Source: Planctomycetia bacterium (GTDB taxonomy: Bacteria > Planctomycetota > Phycisphaerae > Phycisphaerales > SM1A02). From it: DNA of 64,000 nucleotides. The notes beneath the pieces were generated by a model that had not been told where the DNA came from, made no database searches, and saw only the letters and a program-made list of their open reading frames with translations. Position 1 is the first letter of the stretch, and every line of letters begins with the position of its first letter. The stretch covers positions 27,086 through 91,085 of the forward strand of contig SYAC01000059.1 of assembly GCA_005787685.1 (NCBI GenBank), given 5' to 3'. Of the stretch, positions 33,201 through 40,826 are shown one piece after another. A program made the translations under genes and the position numbers.

Positions 33201-33620
33201 GCCCACGCGCAAAGTGCGGTACAACAATTTTCGTTTCTGCGCGTTTGGAATTCGCTGCATCAACGCCGCAATTGGGGCGATAATCAAATCAACCTGGCCC
33301 GCCTCGAGCGCGTCCGCAACCTTGATTCGCTCAAGCAACGCATCGGCGGCCAGCATGCTTTCTCCCGCGGAGGATTCAAGCGCCGGAAATCGCAAGGCCT
33401 TGCATCCAAGGTCTTGCCACTCCGCGATCACCTCGTCGGCTTCATCCAAATGCGCCGTGGCCAAGACCGCAACGCCATTCAAGGTCGCGCGCAAGGCGGC
33501 GGTGATAATGGAAGTGCTCGATCCAGTCGCGCCCCGCACATTGGTTGCGCCCCCGGTACGCACCTTCTGCGCAAGCGCGGCGAGCGCTGGAGAGGTGGAT
33601 ATATGTTCGCGCCAATTCAT
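30282..33620 (-). CDS. mfd: transcription-repair coupling factor Mfd
   Basis: Removes RNA polymerase stalled at lesions and recruits UvrA. From ATG at 33620 the product is 1112 residues, a normal length. The N-terminal UvrB-like module (FPALESSAG, FSVRGGVFDIYPA) is followed by the RNAP-interacting CarD-like domain (GDYVTHRDHGVAQYVGL, EYLTLQFEGGTKLHVPALRV). The RecG-like translocase then shows Walker A (CGDVGFGKTEVAIRAAF), DEEQRFGV, TLSATPIPRTLHMSLLG and QLRGRVGRSNHRAYCYL. The TRCF C-terminal domain ends the protein. An upstream frame to 33860 crosses into the comEA-like gene and was rejected. Confidence 0.95.
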   Translation of the reverse strand: MNWREHISTSPALAALAQKVRTGGATNVRGATGSSTSIITAALRATLNGVAVLATAHLDEADEVIAEWQDLGCKALRFPALESSAGESMLAADALLERIKVADALEAGQVDLIIAPIAALMQRIPNAQKRKLLYRTLRVGARVAPAELATWLTARGYQRMEAVENPGEFSVRGGVFDIYPACASVAVRLDFFGDDIEQMHEMDAATQANDRRIESVDVLSCDEKQLATDNHDMELAQILPPEALFVFAELGEVMEQARGYWERIDDSKGVIAPNDTVKGFMDRAGATLAFNQFSSTKEPASLEVPVRSLNLTEHDTAKAFQALVEFSQDAQVIVFCSTDGDLSRTKELVQRHAPNAGVQVVRQHLHRGFRWEQDGRKPLMLIPEHELLGRFGVRRRGGSAATAAGPRARDAFLHFEKGDYVTHRDHGVAQYVGLVTRAALDRSGASSEDASDRGQGANTLLQNAAHPEMEYLTLQFEGGTKLHVPALRVDLVQKYVGAGASKPTLSQVGAKRWKAQKERVSEAVRDLASEMLRVQAVRAATHGVAFPADTAWQHEFESAFPWEETADQLTAIAATKRDMETSKPMDRLICGDVGFGKTEVAIRAAFKCVESGRQVAVLVPTTLLAEQHERTFRDRFRAYPFRIESLSRFKSDEQQKRILQDLQAGRIDLVIGTHRLLSKDIHFANLGLVVVDEEQRFGVEHKQRLLSFRATADVLTLSATPIPRTLHMSLLGLRDISSLTTPPADRRAIVTEVLAMSSSRLQQAIHRELARDGQIYYVHNRIHGLERAAERIKALVPQARIEIGHGQMPTEQLEQVMLRFMRHECDVLVSTSIIESGIDNPRANTMFIDLADLHGLSDLHQLRGRVGRSNHRAYCYLFLPEGRPLTDDARRRLRAIEDYSMLGAGFRIAMRDLEIRGAGNLLGAQQSGHIAAVGYEMYCQLLEDAVDGLTARKKIRSADNVLDIGLAGAIPRGFIASERRRLEAYRRLSSADTIDVLRRAIGDIENAYGKLPATMQMLVDLAQLRVLLAASGARSLVRRDLDYIFRATHPLLLQRAFAKTQVTVRVVGKVDADGLIDIYVRPGQSLSDPQRMLKLLLTQLERSLPAVPTSSP

Positions 33621-33648
33621 GCCTTGAATCAATCTCACGCGATTGGGT

Positions 33649-34005
33649 TCAAGGCATACAGTAGCCCACGGAGGGCGCTTGCAAAACAAATGGCTTGATT
33701 TGTTCCAAAATGGACGGCCCCACCCCGCGTACTCGATCGAATTCCGCCAATGTTTTGAAAGGGCCATTGGCTTGGCGATCAGCCACAATGGCCGCGGCCA
33801 AAGAGGGTCCCACGCCCGGCAATGCGGCAAGTTCGTCCACGCCTGCGTGGTCAAGGTCAACTCGCCAAACGGGCAAGGTGCTGTAGCGATATCCCTGCAT
33901 GGGCGTGCGCATTTGGGTTTCGCTCATGCGCAAAACGCAAAGCGCCACAACCGCGCACAATGACAACAACCCAAGTCCCTGGGCTGGGGCGCGTGCGTTG
34001 TTCAT
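33649..34005 (-). CDS. ComEA-like helix-hairpin-helix DNA-binding protein
   Basis: A 118-residue protein with one N-terminal membrane helix (GLGLLSLCAVVALCVLRM) and a C-terminal double helix-hairpin-helix: DLDHAGVDELAALPGVGPSL followed by FKTLAEFDRVRGVGPSILEQ. This is the ComEA pattern: a membrane-anchored protein that binds incoming double-stranded DNA during natural transformation. DprA, another transformation protein, is encoded at 53602. The ATG overlaps the stop of the upstream GH10-like gene (ATGA), so the two are translated together. Confidence 0.82.
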   Translation of the reverse strand: MNNARAPAQGLGLLSLCAVVALCVLRMSETQMRTPMQGYRYSTLPVWRVDLDHAGVDELAALPGVGPSLAAAIVADRQANGPFKTLAEFDRVRGVGPSILEQIKPFVLQAPSVGYCMP

Positions 34006-35531
34006 TCGACCGCCGGCGCACCAGCGCGCGACTCCTCTTTTGTATCTTCATTCACGGGAGTCTTGCTTGCGACAGGCAGGTTTAAAGGCTTGCGCAAAAT
34101 TTTACGGATGGCCAGCAGTTTTGCGAAAACATTTTTTGGCTTTCCATTTTCAAACAGCAATCCCGTGGAATCATCTCCATGATCGATCAACCGCTGCCAC
34201 ACAACGGTCTCCACAAAAAGTTTGGACAAGGCAATGGTGACAAATCGACTGGCCCACTGCGCCTGGGCTTTCTCGCTCCATGGCTCGCGCCACCAACCAG
34301 CCTTGGGATTCATCGGGGCGCTTGGAACGCCAAACGCGCTGACCATGACCTTGCAATCGAATGCCAAAAAGCGATCAAGCGCCGATGAAATTTGCATTAA
34401 ATCACGCATCATGGCGCCATTGTTCAGGCCGCTAAAGCACATCTGAATTCCAACGGCATCAAAGTGCAAACCGTCTTGCGACAGTCGCTCAAGATATTGC
34501 CAAGGCGTGAGCGCGCCCGTCCGAATTGAGACATAGTCACAAAATGGTTCGGTCAATTCAATCAGCGTGCGCGCGCTTGGGCGACTTTGCTTGACCAGCA
34601 AACTGGCGCGGCGAGTGAGGTCCATCATTTGCTCATCGGTGAATTGAAAATGCTGATTGGCGTGCAATCCGCTTGCAAGATTCCACATGGTGACAAAGTC
34701 TTTATAGCGATTCACAACTTTCTCCATGAACACATAGGAGCGGTCCACGCATATGGAAAAATCCTTCTTGTACGCCTCCATCCAAGGCGGCAATGAGCCT
34801 GGATCAAATCGAAGCAACGGCCCAGCCACGATTGTTTTCTTGGATTTCACCGCGAATGCCATCCAACGATCAACCTCGTCGAAGTGAAACTTCCCTTTGA
34901 TAGGCTCTATTAATCTCCACACGGTTGGCACAACCAACACATCCAAAAAATTGGCGCTCTCGCCGCATAATTGCAAGTCACTGCGCGGATCCACACGCAC
35001 GCCAAACACCGTGCTGGTTGAACCCTTGCGTCCAAACCTGTACTTCACATGCAAGTCCGCATGCAAAATCGCGAGTTGCTCGTTAGCGTCCAGGGCCACA
35101 ACCAAGGCATCCATGGCGAACTTTTCGGACATGGCCATATCGGGTTCGTTCATCGCGCGCACAAAGAGTGTGCGCGCGTGCTCCCATCGCTTTAAACTTT
35201 CCCTGGCAATAGCGGGATCAAAAAGTTGCCACTCCTCACTTTTGGCGATGTACAATTTAATTTGATGCCGAGCCAATTCCAAAATTAAGTGGTACGGCTC
35301 AGCTCGCTGCTTGAGCAAACATGTTTGCAACATCAGTCGCCCCATCGCCCCCGCTTCAATCTCCAAGCACAACGCGGTGGCGGACAATTCCACTGGCTCA
35401 CACCTCACACTTTCATGGTCGCGACGCACTTCCCCCGCAACCGGCAAATCGTCACGACCTAATAAGTGCGCCCCAGGCAACCGCCCATCATGCACGTTTT
35501 GAACTTTGTGATGGATTTTGAAATGCAGCAT
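34002..35531 (-). CDS. GH10-like (endo-xylanase fold) protein, apparently lacking both catalytic glutamates
   Basis: About 509 residues. The C-terminal 330 residues follow the GH10 barrel: PTVWRLIEPIKGKFHFDEVD (the W-x-x-x-E-x-x-x-G-x-F-x-F-x-x-x-D strand), FDAVGIQMCFSG, then VETVVWQRLIDHGDDSTGLL with the terminal GLLFENGKPK. Where GH10 enzymes have W-D-V-x-N-E, this protein has TMWNLASG. Where the nucleophile T-E-F/L-D stands, it has VSAFGVPS. It is therefore probably not an ordinary xylanase. The first 170 residues contain a jelly-roll-like region of unknown role. ATG at 35531 (a TTG lies at 35537). No signal peptide. Overlaps comEA-like by four bases. Confidence 0.65.
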   Translation of the reverse strand: MLHFKIHHKVQNVHDGRLPGAHLLGRDDLPVAGEVRRDHESVRCEPVELSATALCLEIEAGAMGRLMLQTCLLKQRAEPYHLILELARHQIKLYIAKSEEWQLFDPAIARESLKRWEHARTLFVRAMNEPDMAMSEKFAMDALVVALDANEQLAILHADLHVKYRFGRKGSTSTVFGVRVDPRSDLQLCGESANFLDVLVVPTVWRLIEPIKGKFHFDEVDRWMAFAVKSKKTIVAGPLLRFDPGSLPPWMEAYKKDFSICVDRSYVFMEKVVNRYKDFVTMWNLASGLHANQHFQFTDEQMMDLTRRASLLVKQSRPSARTLIELTEPFCDYVSIRTGALTPWQYLERLSQDGLHFDAVGIQMCFSGLNNGAMMRDLMQISSALDRFLAFDCKVMVSAFGVPSAPMNPKAGWWREPWSEKAQAQWASRFVTIALSKLFVETVVWQRLIDHGDDSTGLLFENGKPKNVFAKLLAIRKILRKPLNLPVASKTPVNEDTKEESRAGAPAVE

Positions 35532-35642
35532 GTGCAATTAAAGTGTAACCAGAAACAAGTGGATTTCACTCAGAAGAGAGTTTTTTAGGCGTGGTCTGCG
35601 TAAGACAAGCATCTCATTGACGGGCGCAGTTAGCATTGGGCA

Positions 35643-36632
35643 ATGCAAGAGAATGCGCATGCTCCGAACATGGCCGCTGGATCCGTTGACCATGGCGGCC
35701 GCACGGAAATGGTCATGGCCACCAATTTGGCGCTCGGCGGCAAACGCGCTGGAAAAGTGCGCGATGTCTATGACCTTCCCGCGCCCGCCGGTGAGTGCCC
35801 AAGAATTTTGGTGGTGGCAACCGACCGCATCAGCGCATTTGATGTGGTGCTGCCAAGCGCCATCGCGCGCAAGGGTCAATTGCTCACCCAGATTTCATTG
35901 CGCTGGTTTGAACGAATACGCCAATGGAAAATAATTTCCGACCATTTGATTGCAACCGACCCCGAACTTGTTCCAGGAATCTCCGCCAGTGACCGCGCCA
36001 TGTTGCGGGGCCGCTGCATGATTTGCCGGCGCGTGAACATTGTTCCCATCGAATGCGTGGTGCGTGGGTGGCTCACGGGTAGCGGCTATGCGGAATACAA
36101 AAAAAATGGTGGCGTGTGCGGCGTGGCCTTGCCCGCGGGACTGAAGCAATGGGATAGGCTTCCCGCGCCAATCTTTACGCCCTCCAGCAAGGCGCAAACA
36201 GGTCATGACGAAAATATTTCTTTTCAGCAAGCCTGCGCGGCCGTTGGCGAAGGAGTTATGCAACGTCTGCGCGAAACCAGCGTCGCGATCTACAAGGAGG
36301 CCAGCGAATTGTGCGCGCAACGCGGCTTGATATTGGCTGACACCAAATTTGAATTTGGTTTCGCGCTTGATGGCCAAGGCAACGCCACAAATGAACTTGT
36401 CCTAGCCGACGAGGTGCTAACGCCGGATTCCAGCCGCTACTGGATCGCCGCCACCGTTGGCACAGGCAAAGAGCCCCAAAGTTTGGACAAGCAATTTGTG
36501 CGCAACTGGCTGCTTGCCCAAGAGGCCGCTGGACTGTGGAATCGTTGCCCGCCTGGACCCGAGTTGCCACCGGATGTCATCGCCAAAACAATCGAGCGCT
36601 ACGAGCAAGCGGCCGCCATGTTGAGCCAATAA
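35643..36632 (+). CDS. purC: phosphoribosylaminoimidazole-succinocarboxamide synthase
   Basis: SAICAR synthase of purine synthesis: joins CAIR and aspartate with ATP. The 329 residues are of the longer ADE1-like type: GKRAGKVRDVYDL, ATDRISAFDVVLP, IECVVRGWLTGSGYAEY, GHDENISFQQ, LILADTKFEFGFALD and LADEVLTPDSSRYW. In-frame ATGs at 35709 and 35715 would give an N-terminus closer to most homologues. I keep 35643 because TAGCAT ends 6 bases before it, consistent with a leaderless start. Convergent with folD. Confidence 0.94.
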   Translation: MQENAHAPNMAAGSVDHGGRTEMVMATNLALGGKRAGKVRDVYDLPAPAGECPRILVVATDRISAFDVVLPSAIARKGQLLTQISLRWFERIRQWKIISDHLIATDPELVPGISASDRAMLRGRCMICRRVNIVPIECVVRGWLTGSGYAEYKKNGGVCGVALPAGLKQWDRLPAPIFTPSSKAQTGHDENISFQQACAAVGEGVMQRLRETSVAIYKEASELCAQRGLILADTKFEFGFALDGQGNATNELVLADEVLTPDSSRYWIAATVGTGKEPQSLDKQFVRNWLLAQEAAGLWNRCPPGPELPPDVIAKTIERYEQAAAMLSQ

Positions 36633-36679
36633 GCCAACATCCATTTCATTTCAACACCATTTATGTTGGCTACGCCAAC
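36632..36679. repeat. nested inverted repeats between convergent purC and folD
   Basis: AGCCAACAT (36632-36640) and ATGTTGGCT (36663-36671) are perfect inverted copies 22 bases apart. GTTGGC (36665-36670) can instead pair with GCCAAC at 36674-36679. Two alternative hairpins are thus possible in the space between the two gene ends. No T-run. Confidence 0.45.
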
Positions 36680-36715
36680 CGTGCCAATGACCGCGCAGCC
36701 TTGGCGCAAGGCCGC

Positions 36716-37564
36716 TTATGTTTTAAGACACGCGTCAGCGACGTTGCGCAACAACATGGCCACAGTCATTGGCCCAACGCCACCAGGGACAGGCGTGAGA
36801 AATCCAGCCACTTTGCTCACGCTTTCAAAATCCACATCACCCATGGTCGTGGTTTTTCCTTGGGGCGAAGTCAAGCGGTGAATGCCCACATCAATCACCA
36901 CGGCGCCTGGCTTGATCCAGTCACCCTTGACTAATCCAGCCACGCCCGCCGCAGCCACAACCACATCGGCGCTGCGGGTGAGTTGCGAAAGCTCCAAGCT
37001 GAATTTATTGGAGCTGATGACCGTTGCATTGGAGCGCATCAACAGTACGGCGACGGGCTTGCCCACAATATTGCTGGCGCCCACCACCACGGCGCGGGCG
37101 CCTTGCAAATTTATTTTGGTGCTTTCAATCAGCTCAAGCACCGCGCGCGCCGTGCACGGCACCAAACTCCGGCGGCCATACACCACATTTCCAATATTGG
37201 CGGGGTTCACACCCTCCACATCCTTTTCCGGCGCGATCAAACTTTGAACGCGCTCCACATCCACTCCCACAGGTAGCGGCAAGTGCAACATAATGGCGCG
37301 TACTTGATTCTCATTGTTCAACAGCAACACGCGGCCAGCAATGTCGTCAAATGTGCTTGCCGCCGAAAGGCGATGCAACACATAGTGAATACCCGCCTCT
37401 TGACATGTCTTGGCTTGACTATGCGCGTACACCTCGGCGGCTTCATCGGCGCCAACTAAAATTGCGTCTAGGCGCGCCACGGATTGCGAGGCCGACACGC
37501 GCGCCTTCACATCGGCGCGAACTTGTTGACCCAGCAATCTTCCATCAAGCATGTGGCAAGTCAT
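36716..37564 (-). CDS. folD: bifunctional methylenetetrahydrofolate dehydrogenase / methenyltetrahydrofolate cyclohydrolase
   Basis: Interconverts methylene-, methenyl- and formyl-tetrahydrofolate for purine and formyl-Met synthesis. The 282 residues carry the catalytic lysine in YAHSQAKTCQEAGI, the LPLPVGVD motif, PEKDVEGVNPANIG, the nucleotide-binding AVVVGASNIVGKPVAVLLM, ADVVVAAAGVAGLVKGDWIK and TPVPGGVGPMTVAMLL. An ATG at 37564 and another at 37552 are both possible. FolE (41980) and PurC in the same region belong to linked one-carbon, pterin and purine metabolism. Confidence 0.95.
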   Translation of the reverse strand: MTCHMLDGRLLGQQVRADVKARVSASQSVARLDAILVGADEAAEVYAHSQAKTCQEAGIHYVLHRLSAASTFDDIAGRVLLLNNENQVRAIMLHLPLPVGVDVERVQSLIAPEKDVEGVNPANIGNVVYGRRSLVPCTARAVLELIESTKINLQGARAVVVGASNIVGKPVAVLLMRSNATVISSNKFSLELSQLTRSADVVVAAAGVAGLVKGDWIKPGAVVIDVGIHRLTSPQGKTTTMGDVDFESVSKVAGFLTPVPGGVGPMTVAMLLRNVADACLKT

Positions 37565-37711
37565 ATTGCAAGCATAATGCTTGCGCCGTAGTGCGTTGTG
37601 TGGCAGTTGCCCTTATGAAATCGGCGCCGCGTTTGCTTGGTCAAGCACAAAGACCTATTTGCCCATGTGTCAGACAATTTCCTGGATAGCATGGCGTCCA
37701 AGGAGACACGA

Positions 37712-38761
37712 ATGCTCACCACTCTTATCACCCTTGTTCTTGCCGCTTCCGCAACACTTACCGTTGGCTCCAAGGCTCCACCCCTTGTGGTGGATGCCTG
37801 GGTGAAGGGCGAACCTGTGAAAGAATTACAACCGGGCACCTCATATGTTGTTGAATTTTGGGCGACATGGTGTGGACCTTGCATTCAGGGCATGCCACAT
37901 CTCACTTCCTTGCAAAAGGAATTTCCCTCCGTGCAATTTATCAGCGTGGCTTCGAGCGAGAGGGGCGAAAAAGACAAGCAACTTGATAAGTTAAAAACTT
38001 TCGTCACCGGTAAGGGTGAGGTCATAGGCTACCGCGTGGCGTATGACAGCAACCGTGAGATGGGCAAATCCTGGATGGACGCCGCCGACCAAAATGGAAT
38101 TCCGTGCGCCTTTATTGTTGGCAAGGACGGCTTGATCCAGTGGATTGGACACCCAATGGAAATGGACAAGCCACTGGCCGCGGTCGCAGCGGGCACATGG
38201 GACTTGTCAAAAGCCAAAGCAGAGGCCGCAGCGCAGGCACAAAGAAAAGAGGCGAGCATCCAACTCTCCAAACTCATGCGCTCCTCACAAAAGAGCGGCG
38301 ACTACTCCGCCTTGCTTGCCAAATTAAATGAAGTGATAATGAGCGATCCCAAGAACATTCAAATGTTGATGACCAAGTTCAATGTTTGCGCTGGTCCCGC
38401 CAAGCAACCGCAAGAGGCGATCGCTGTTGGCAAACAACTCTTGTCGATGGATCTTGGCGCCATGGAATTCAACCAACTGGCGTGGGTGAGCGCCACGGAA
38501 ATGCCTGAAAAGTCGCGTGATTTGGACTTTTCCCTAGCCGCCGCGCAGAAGGCTGCTGCCCTTTCAAAATCCACCGATCCCGCCATTCTGGACACGCTTG
38601 CACGCGTGTATTGGGATCGCGGCGATAAGGCCAAGGCCTTGACCACCCAACAGCAAGCAGTTGATGTTGGCATGAAGGATGGCGACATGGACGCAGACAT
38701 GCTTGGCGAGATCAAGGACACGCTCCAGAAGTACAAGTCAAACGCGAACGCTTCACAATAA
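37712..38761 (+). CDS. TlpA-like thioredoxin-fold protein with helical C-terminal region
   Basis: The 349-residue product begins with a signal peptide (MLTTLITLVLAASATLTVGS), then a TlpA/ResA-type thioredoxin domain with VVEFWATWCGPCIQGMPHL (active CxxC) and the cis-Pro region GIPCAFIVGKDGLIQWIGHP. After about residue 180 the chain is helical with TPR-like repeats (LDTLARVYWDRGDKAKAL). Thiol-disulfide exchange outside the cytoplasm is the likely role. ATG at 37712 is supported by AAGGAGA 7 bases upstream; a longer frame from 37637 is not. The stop lies 2 bases from the convergent oxidoreductase gene. Confidence 0.85.
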   Translation: MLTTLITLVLAASATLTVGSKAPPLVVDAWVKGEPVKELQPGTSYVVEFWATWCGPCIQGMPHLTSLQKEFPSVQFISVASSERGEKDKQLDKLKTFVTGKGEVIGYRVAYDSNREMGKSWMDAADQNGIPCAFIVGKDGLIQWIGHPMEMDKPLAAVAAGTWDLSKAKAEAAAQAQRKEASIQLSKLMRSSQKSGDYSALLAKLNEVIMSDPKNIQMLMTKFNVCAGPAKQPQEAIAVGKQLLSMDLGAMEFNQLAWVSATEMPEKSRDLDFSLAAAQKAAALSKSTDPAILDTLARVYWDRGDKAKALTTQQQAVDVGMKDGDMDADMLGEIKDTLQKYKSNANASQ

Positions 38762-38763
38762 AT

Positions 38764-39852
38764 TCACGCGTGCACATCAACTTCGTGACCCAACTTCGCT
38801 GATGCGTAAATAGCGTCGATCACCGACTGCACTTGTCTGCCCTCGCGCGCGGTGGCGATTGGCATTGTGCCTTGTTGCAACAGTGAGGCGAATGCCGCGG
38901 CTTGCGCGTTCCACGCTTGCTTCAATGGATCCTCGGCGCAGAAGTGCGGCTCCAAGTCCGCGGGCATGGCATGACTTTCAGTGGCAAGCGTGAGTGACTT
39001 TGCTTGCAGTCCAATGTGGCAGCCAGCTTTCTGTCCCATCAAGATCAATCCATCAGGCATGATGCCATCTTGCACATTCATGGCCCATGTGGTGTTCACC
39101 TCAATCGTCAAACCGCCCTCGCAGCGCAGCAACGCCGTGGCATGGTCTTCCACATCACAGACGCCGTTGAATTTGGGCGGACCAGCCCACATGGACACAT
39201 GCGTGTAATTTTGCATTTGACAGCCAAAATTCGCGTAAATTGCGCCACTGGCGCGCAGGACTTTTGGAAAGCCCGCCAGCCATAGCGACGCGTCAATAAT
39301 GTGCACGCCCAAGTCGATCAATGGTCCGCCACCCGAATGAGCCTTGTTGGTGAACCAACCGCCAAGACCCGGCACGCCGCGGCGTCGATAGGTGCTTGCC
39401 TTGATGTGATACAGCGAACCAAATGCGCCCGTGTTCAAAAGTTTTTTAGCCGTAGCCACGGCGGGAAGTTGGCGACAAACAAATCCCATTTGCACTTGCT
39501 TATTGGCCTTGTCGCTGGCGCAAATAATTTCGTCACACTGCCCCGCGCTGAGCGCCATTGGCTTTTCAAGCAACACATGCTTGCCAGCCTGCAGACTTTG
39601 CACCGCCAGTGGCATGTGCAAAGCATTGGGAACCGCAATAATCACGCCGGCAATATCGCGCTGCGCCAGCAACGCCTCCACGCTGGGCATGACTTGCGCG
39701 TTTGGGACTTCCCCCGCCAATGTTGCGGCGGCATGCGGCAGAATGTCCCATACCGCAGCGACATTCAAACCCGCTTGCACAGCGTGTCGCGCATGCACAT
39801 GGCCAATTGATCCGCACCCAATGATTCCAATGTTGGAGCCGTTTGATTTCAT
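38764..39852 (-). CDS. Gfo/Idh/MocA-family NAD(P)-dependent oxidoreductase
   Basis: The 362-residue protein has an N-terminal Rossmann fold (IGIIGCGSIGHVHARHAV), the family motif HVLLEKPMALSAGQCDEI and a C-terminal alpha/beta substrate domain (GGPLIDLGVHIIDASLWLAG, with the catalytic D-x-G-x-H). Members oxidise sugars, inositols or amino sugars, and the substrate cannot be assigned. AAAGGA lies about 11 bases before the ATG. It follows the ROK kinase gene by 54 bases on the same strand, which suggests a sugar-related operon. Confidence 0.88.
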   Translation of the reverse strand: MKSNGSNIGIIGCGSIGHVHARHAVQAGLNVAAVWDILPHAAATLAGEVPNAQVMPSVEALLAQRDIAGVIIAVPNALHMPLAVQSLQAGKHVLLEKPMALSAGQCDEIICASDKANKQVQMGFVCRQLPAVATAKKLLNTGAFGSLYHIKASTYRRRGVPGLGGWFTNKAHSGGGPLIDLGVHIIDASLWLAGFPKVLRASGAIYANFGCQMQNYTHVSMWAGPPKFNGVCDVEDHATALLRCEGGLTIEVNTTWAMNVQDGIMPDGLILMGQKAGCHIGLQAKSLTLATESHAMPADLEPHFCAEDPLKQAWNAQAAAFASLLQQGTMPIATAREGRQVQSVIDAIYASAKLGHEVDVHA

Positions 39853-39906
39853 TGCGATCGTTTCCTTTGATGGTGAATTGATTGCGATTGCCGTGGGCAG
39901 TTTCTG

Positions 39907-40818
39907 CTAGCTCGCCAAGGTATCGCAAAGCCACGCAGCGCCGCGCACGCCGCTGGAGTCGCCAAACTTGGCCAAGCGAATGGGCGTGCTCCAAGAATCA
40001 GCGAAAATAGTGGGCAAAATTGCGGGTGTCAGCCGCTCCACCAAGCCGTCCACCAAACTGGCTCCCCCACCAAGCACAATCACATCGGGGTCCAGCACAT
40101 TGATGACGCCGCCAAGGGCGCGCGCCAATCTGTGAATCCAGCGCTGAATAGTCGCGGCGCAGGCTGCGTCACCGGCCGCCGCTTGCTCGGCAATACGCTT
40201 CAAGGGAATGAGCGTCGTGTTGTTCACAAGTGTGTGGTCCATTTCAACAGCGCTGCCAGAAATAAATTGCTCAAGGCAACACGCGCGGCCGCACCAACAT
40301 TTTTTACGCGCGCGCTCCACGACATCTGCATTGGCAAGCGCGGTGTGACCCCACTCGCCCGCAATTCCGTTGGCGCCGTTGCGCACAATCTGATCCACCA
40401 CAATTCCACCACCGCATCCTGTTCCAAGAATCACGCCAAACACAACCTTGGCACCGATGGCAGAGCCATCAATCGCCTCGGACAGCGCGAAACAATTGGC
40501 GTCGTTGGCGGTGCGAACGCGCATGCCAATCAAGCGCTGCAAATCTTGGCGCAGCGGCATGCCATTTAAGCATGTGCTGTTGGCGTTGCGATGCAACCCA
40601 GTTTGCGGATTTTCGCTTCCAGGAGTGGCCACTCCCACTCCCGCTACTTCGCCGCTATTCACCTTGGCCCGCTCAACCAATTGCGCAATCGCCTGCAAAG
40701 TGCCCGCATAATCGCCTTTGGGAGTGGGCACGCGCTCACTCCACAATATGTCCCCCGCACTCCCCAATACAGCGGCTTCTATTTTTGTTCCACCAAGATC
40801 AATGCCAATACGCTTCAT
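39907..40818 (-). CDS. ROK-family sugar kinase
   Basis: The 303-residue protein starts with the ATP-binding loop IGIDLGGTKIEAAVLG, has GVGVATPGSENPQTG, NDANCFALSEA (substrate Asn-Asp), VILGTGCGGGIVVD and GIAGEWGHTAL. The zinc motif is CWCGRACCLEQFISGSAV (C-x-C-x4-C). Such kinases phosphorylate glucose, N-acetylglucosamine, N-acetylmannosamine or fructose. Located between the Gfo/Idh/MocA gene and the arginase-family gene, with gaps of 54 and 8 bases, so probably an operon. Confidence 0.88.
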   Translation of the reverse strand: MKRIGIDLGGTKIEAAVLGSAGDILWSERVPTPKGDYAGTLQAIAQLVERAKVNSGEVAGVGVATPGSENPQTGLHRNANSTCLNGMPLRQDLQRLIGMRVRTANDANCFALSEAIDGSAIGAKVVFGVILGTGCGGGIVVDQIVRNGANGIAGEWGHTALANADVVERARKKCWCGRACCLEQFISGSAVEMDHTLVNNTTLIPLKRIAEQAAAGDAACAATIQRWIHRLARALGGVINVLDPDVIVLGGGASLVDGLVERLTPAILPTIFADSWSTPIRLAKFGDSSGVRGAAWLCDTLAS

Positions 40819-40826
40819 ACTGTGCT

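Noticed and set aside
33621..33860. Longer start for mfd up to 33860
   Set aside because: The extension overlaps the comEA-like gene in another frame and is not Mfd-like; MNWREH at 33620 is a normal start.
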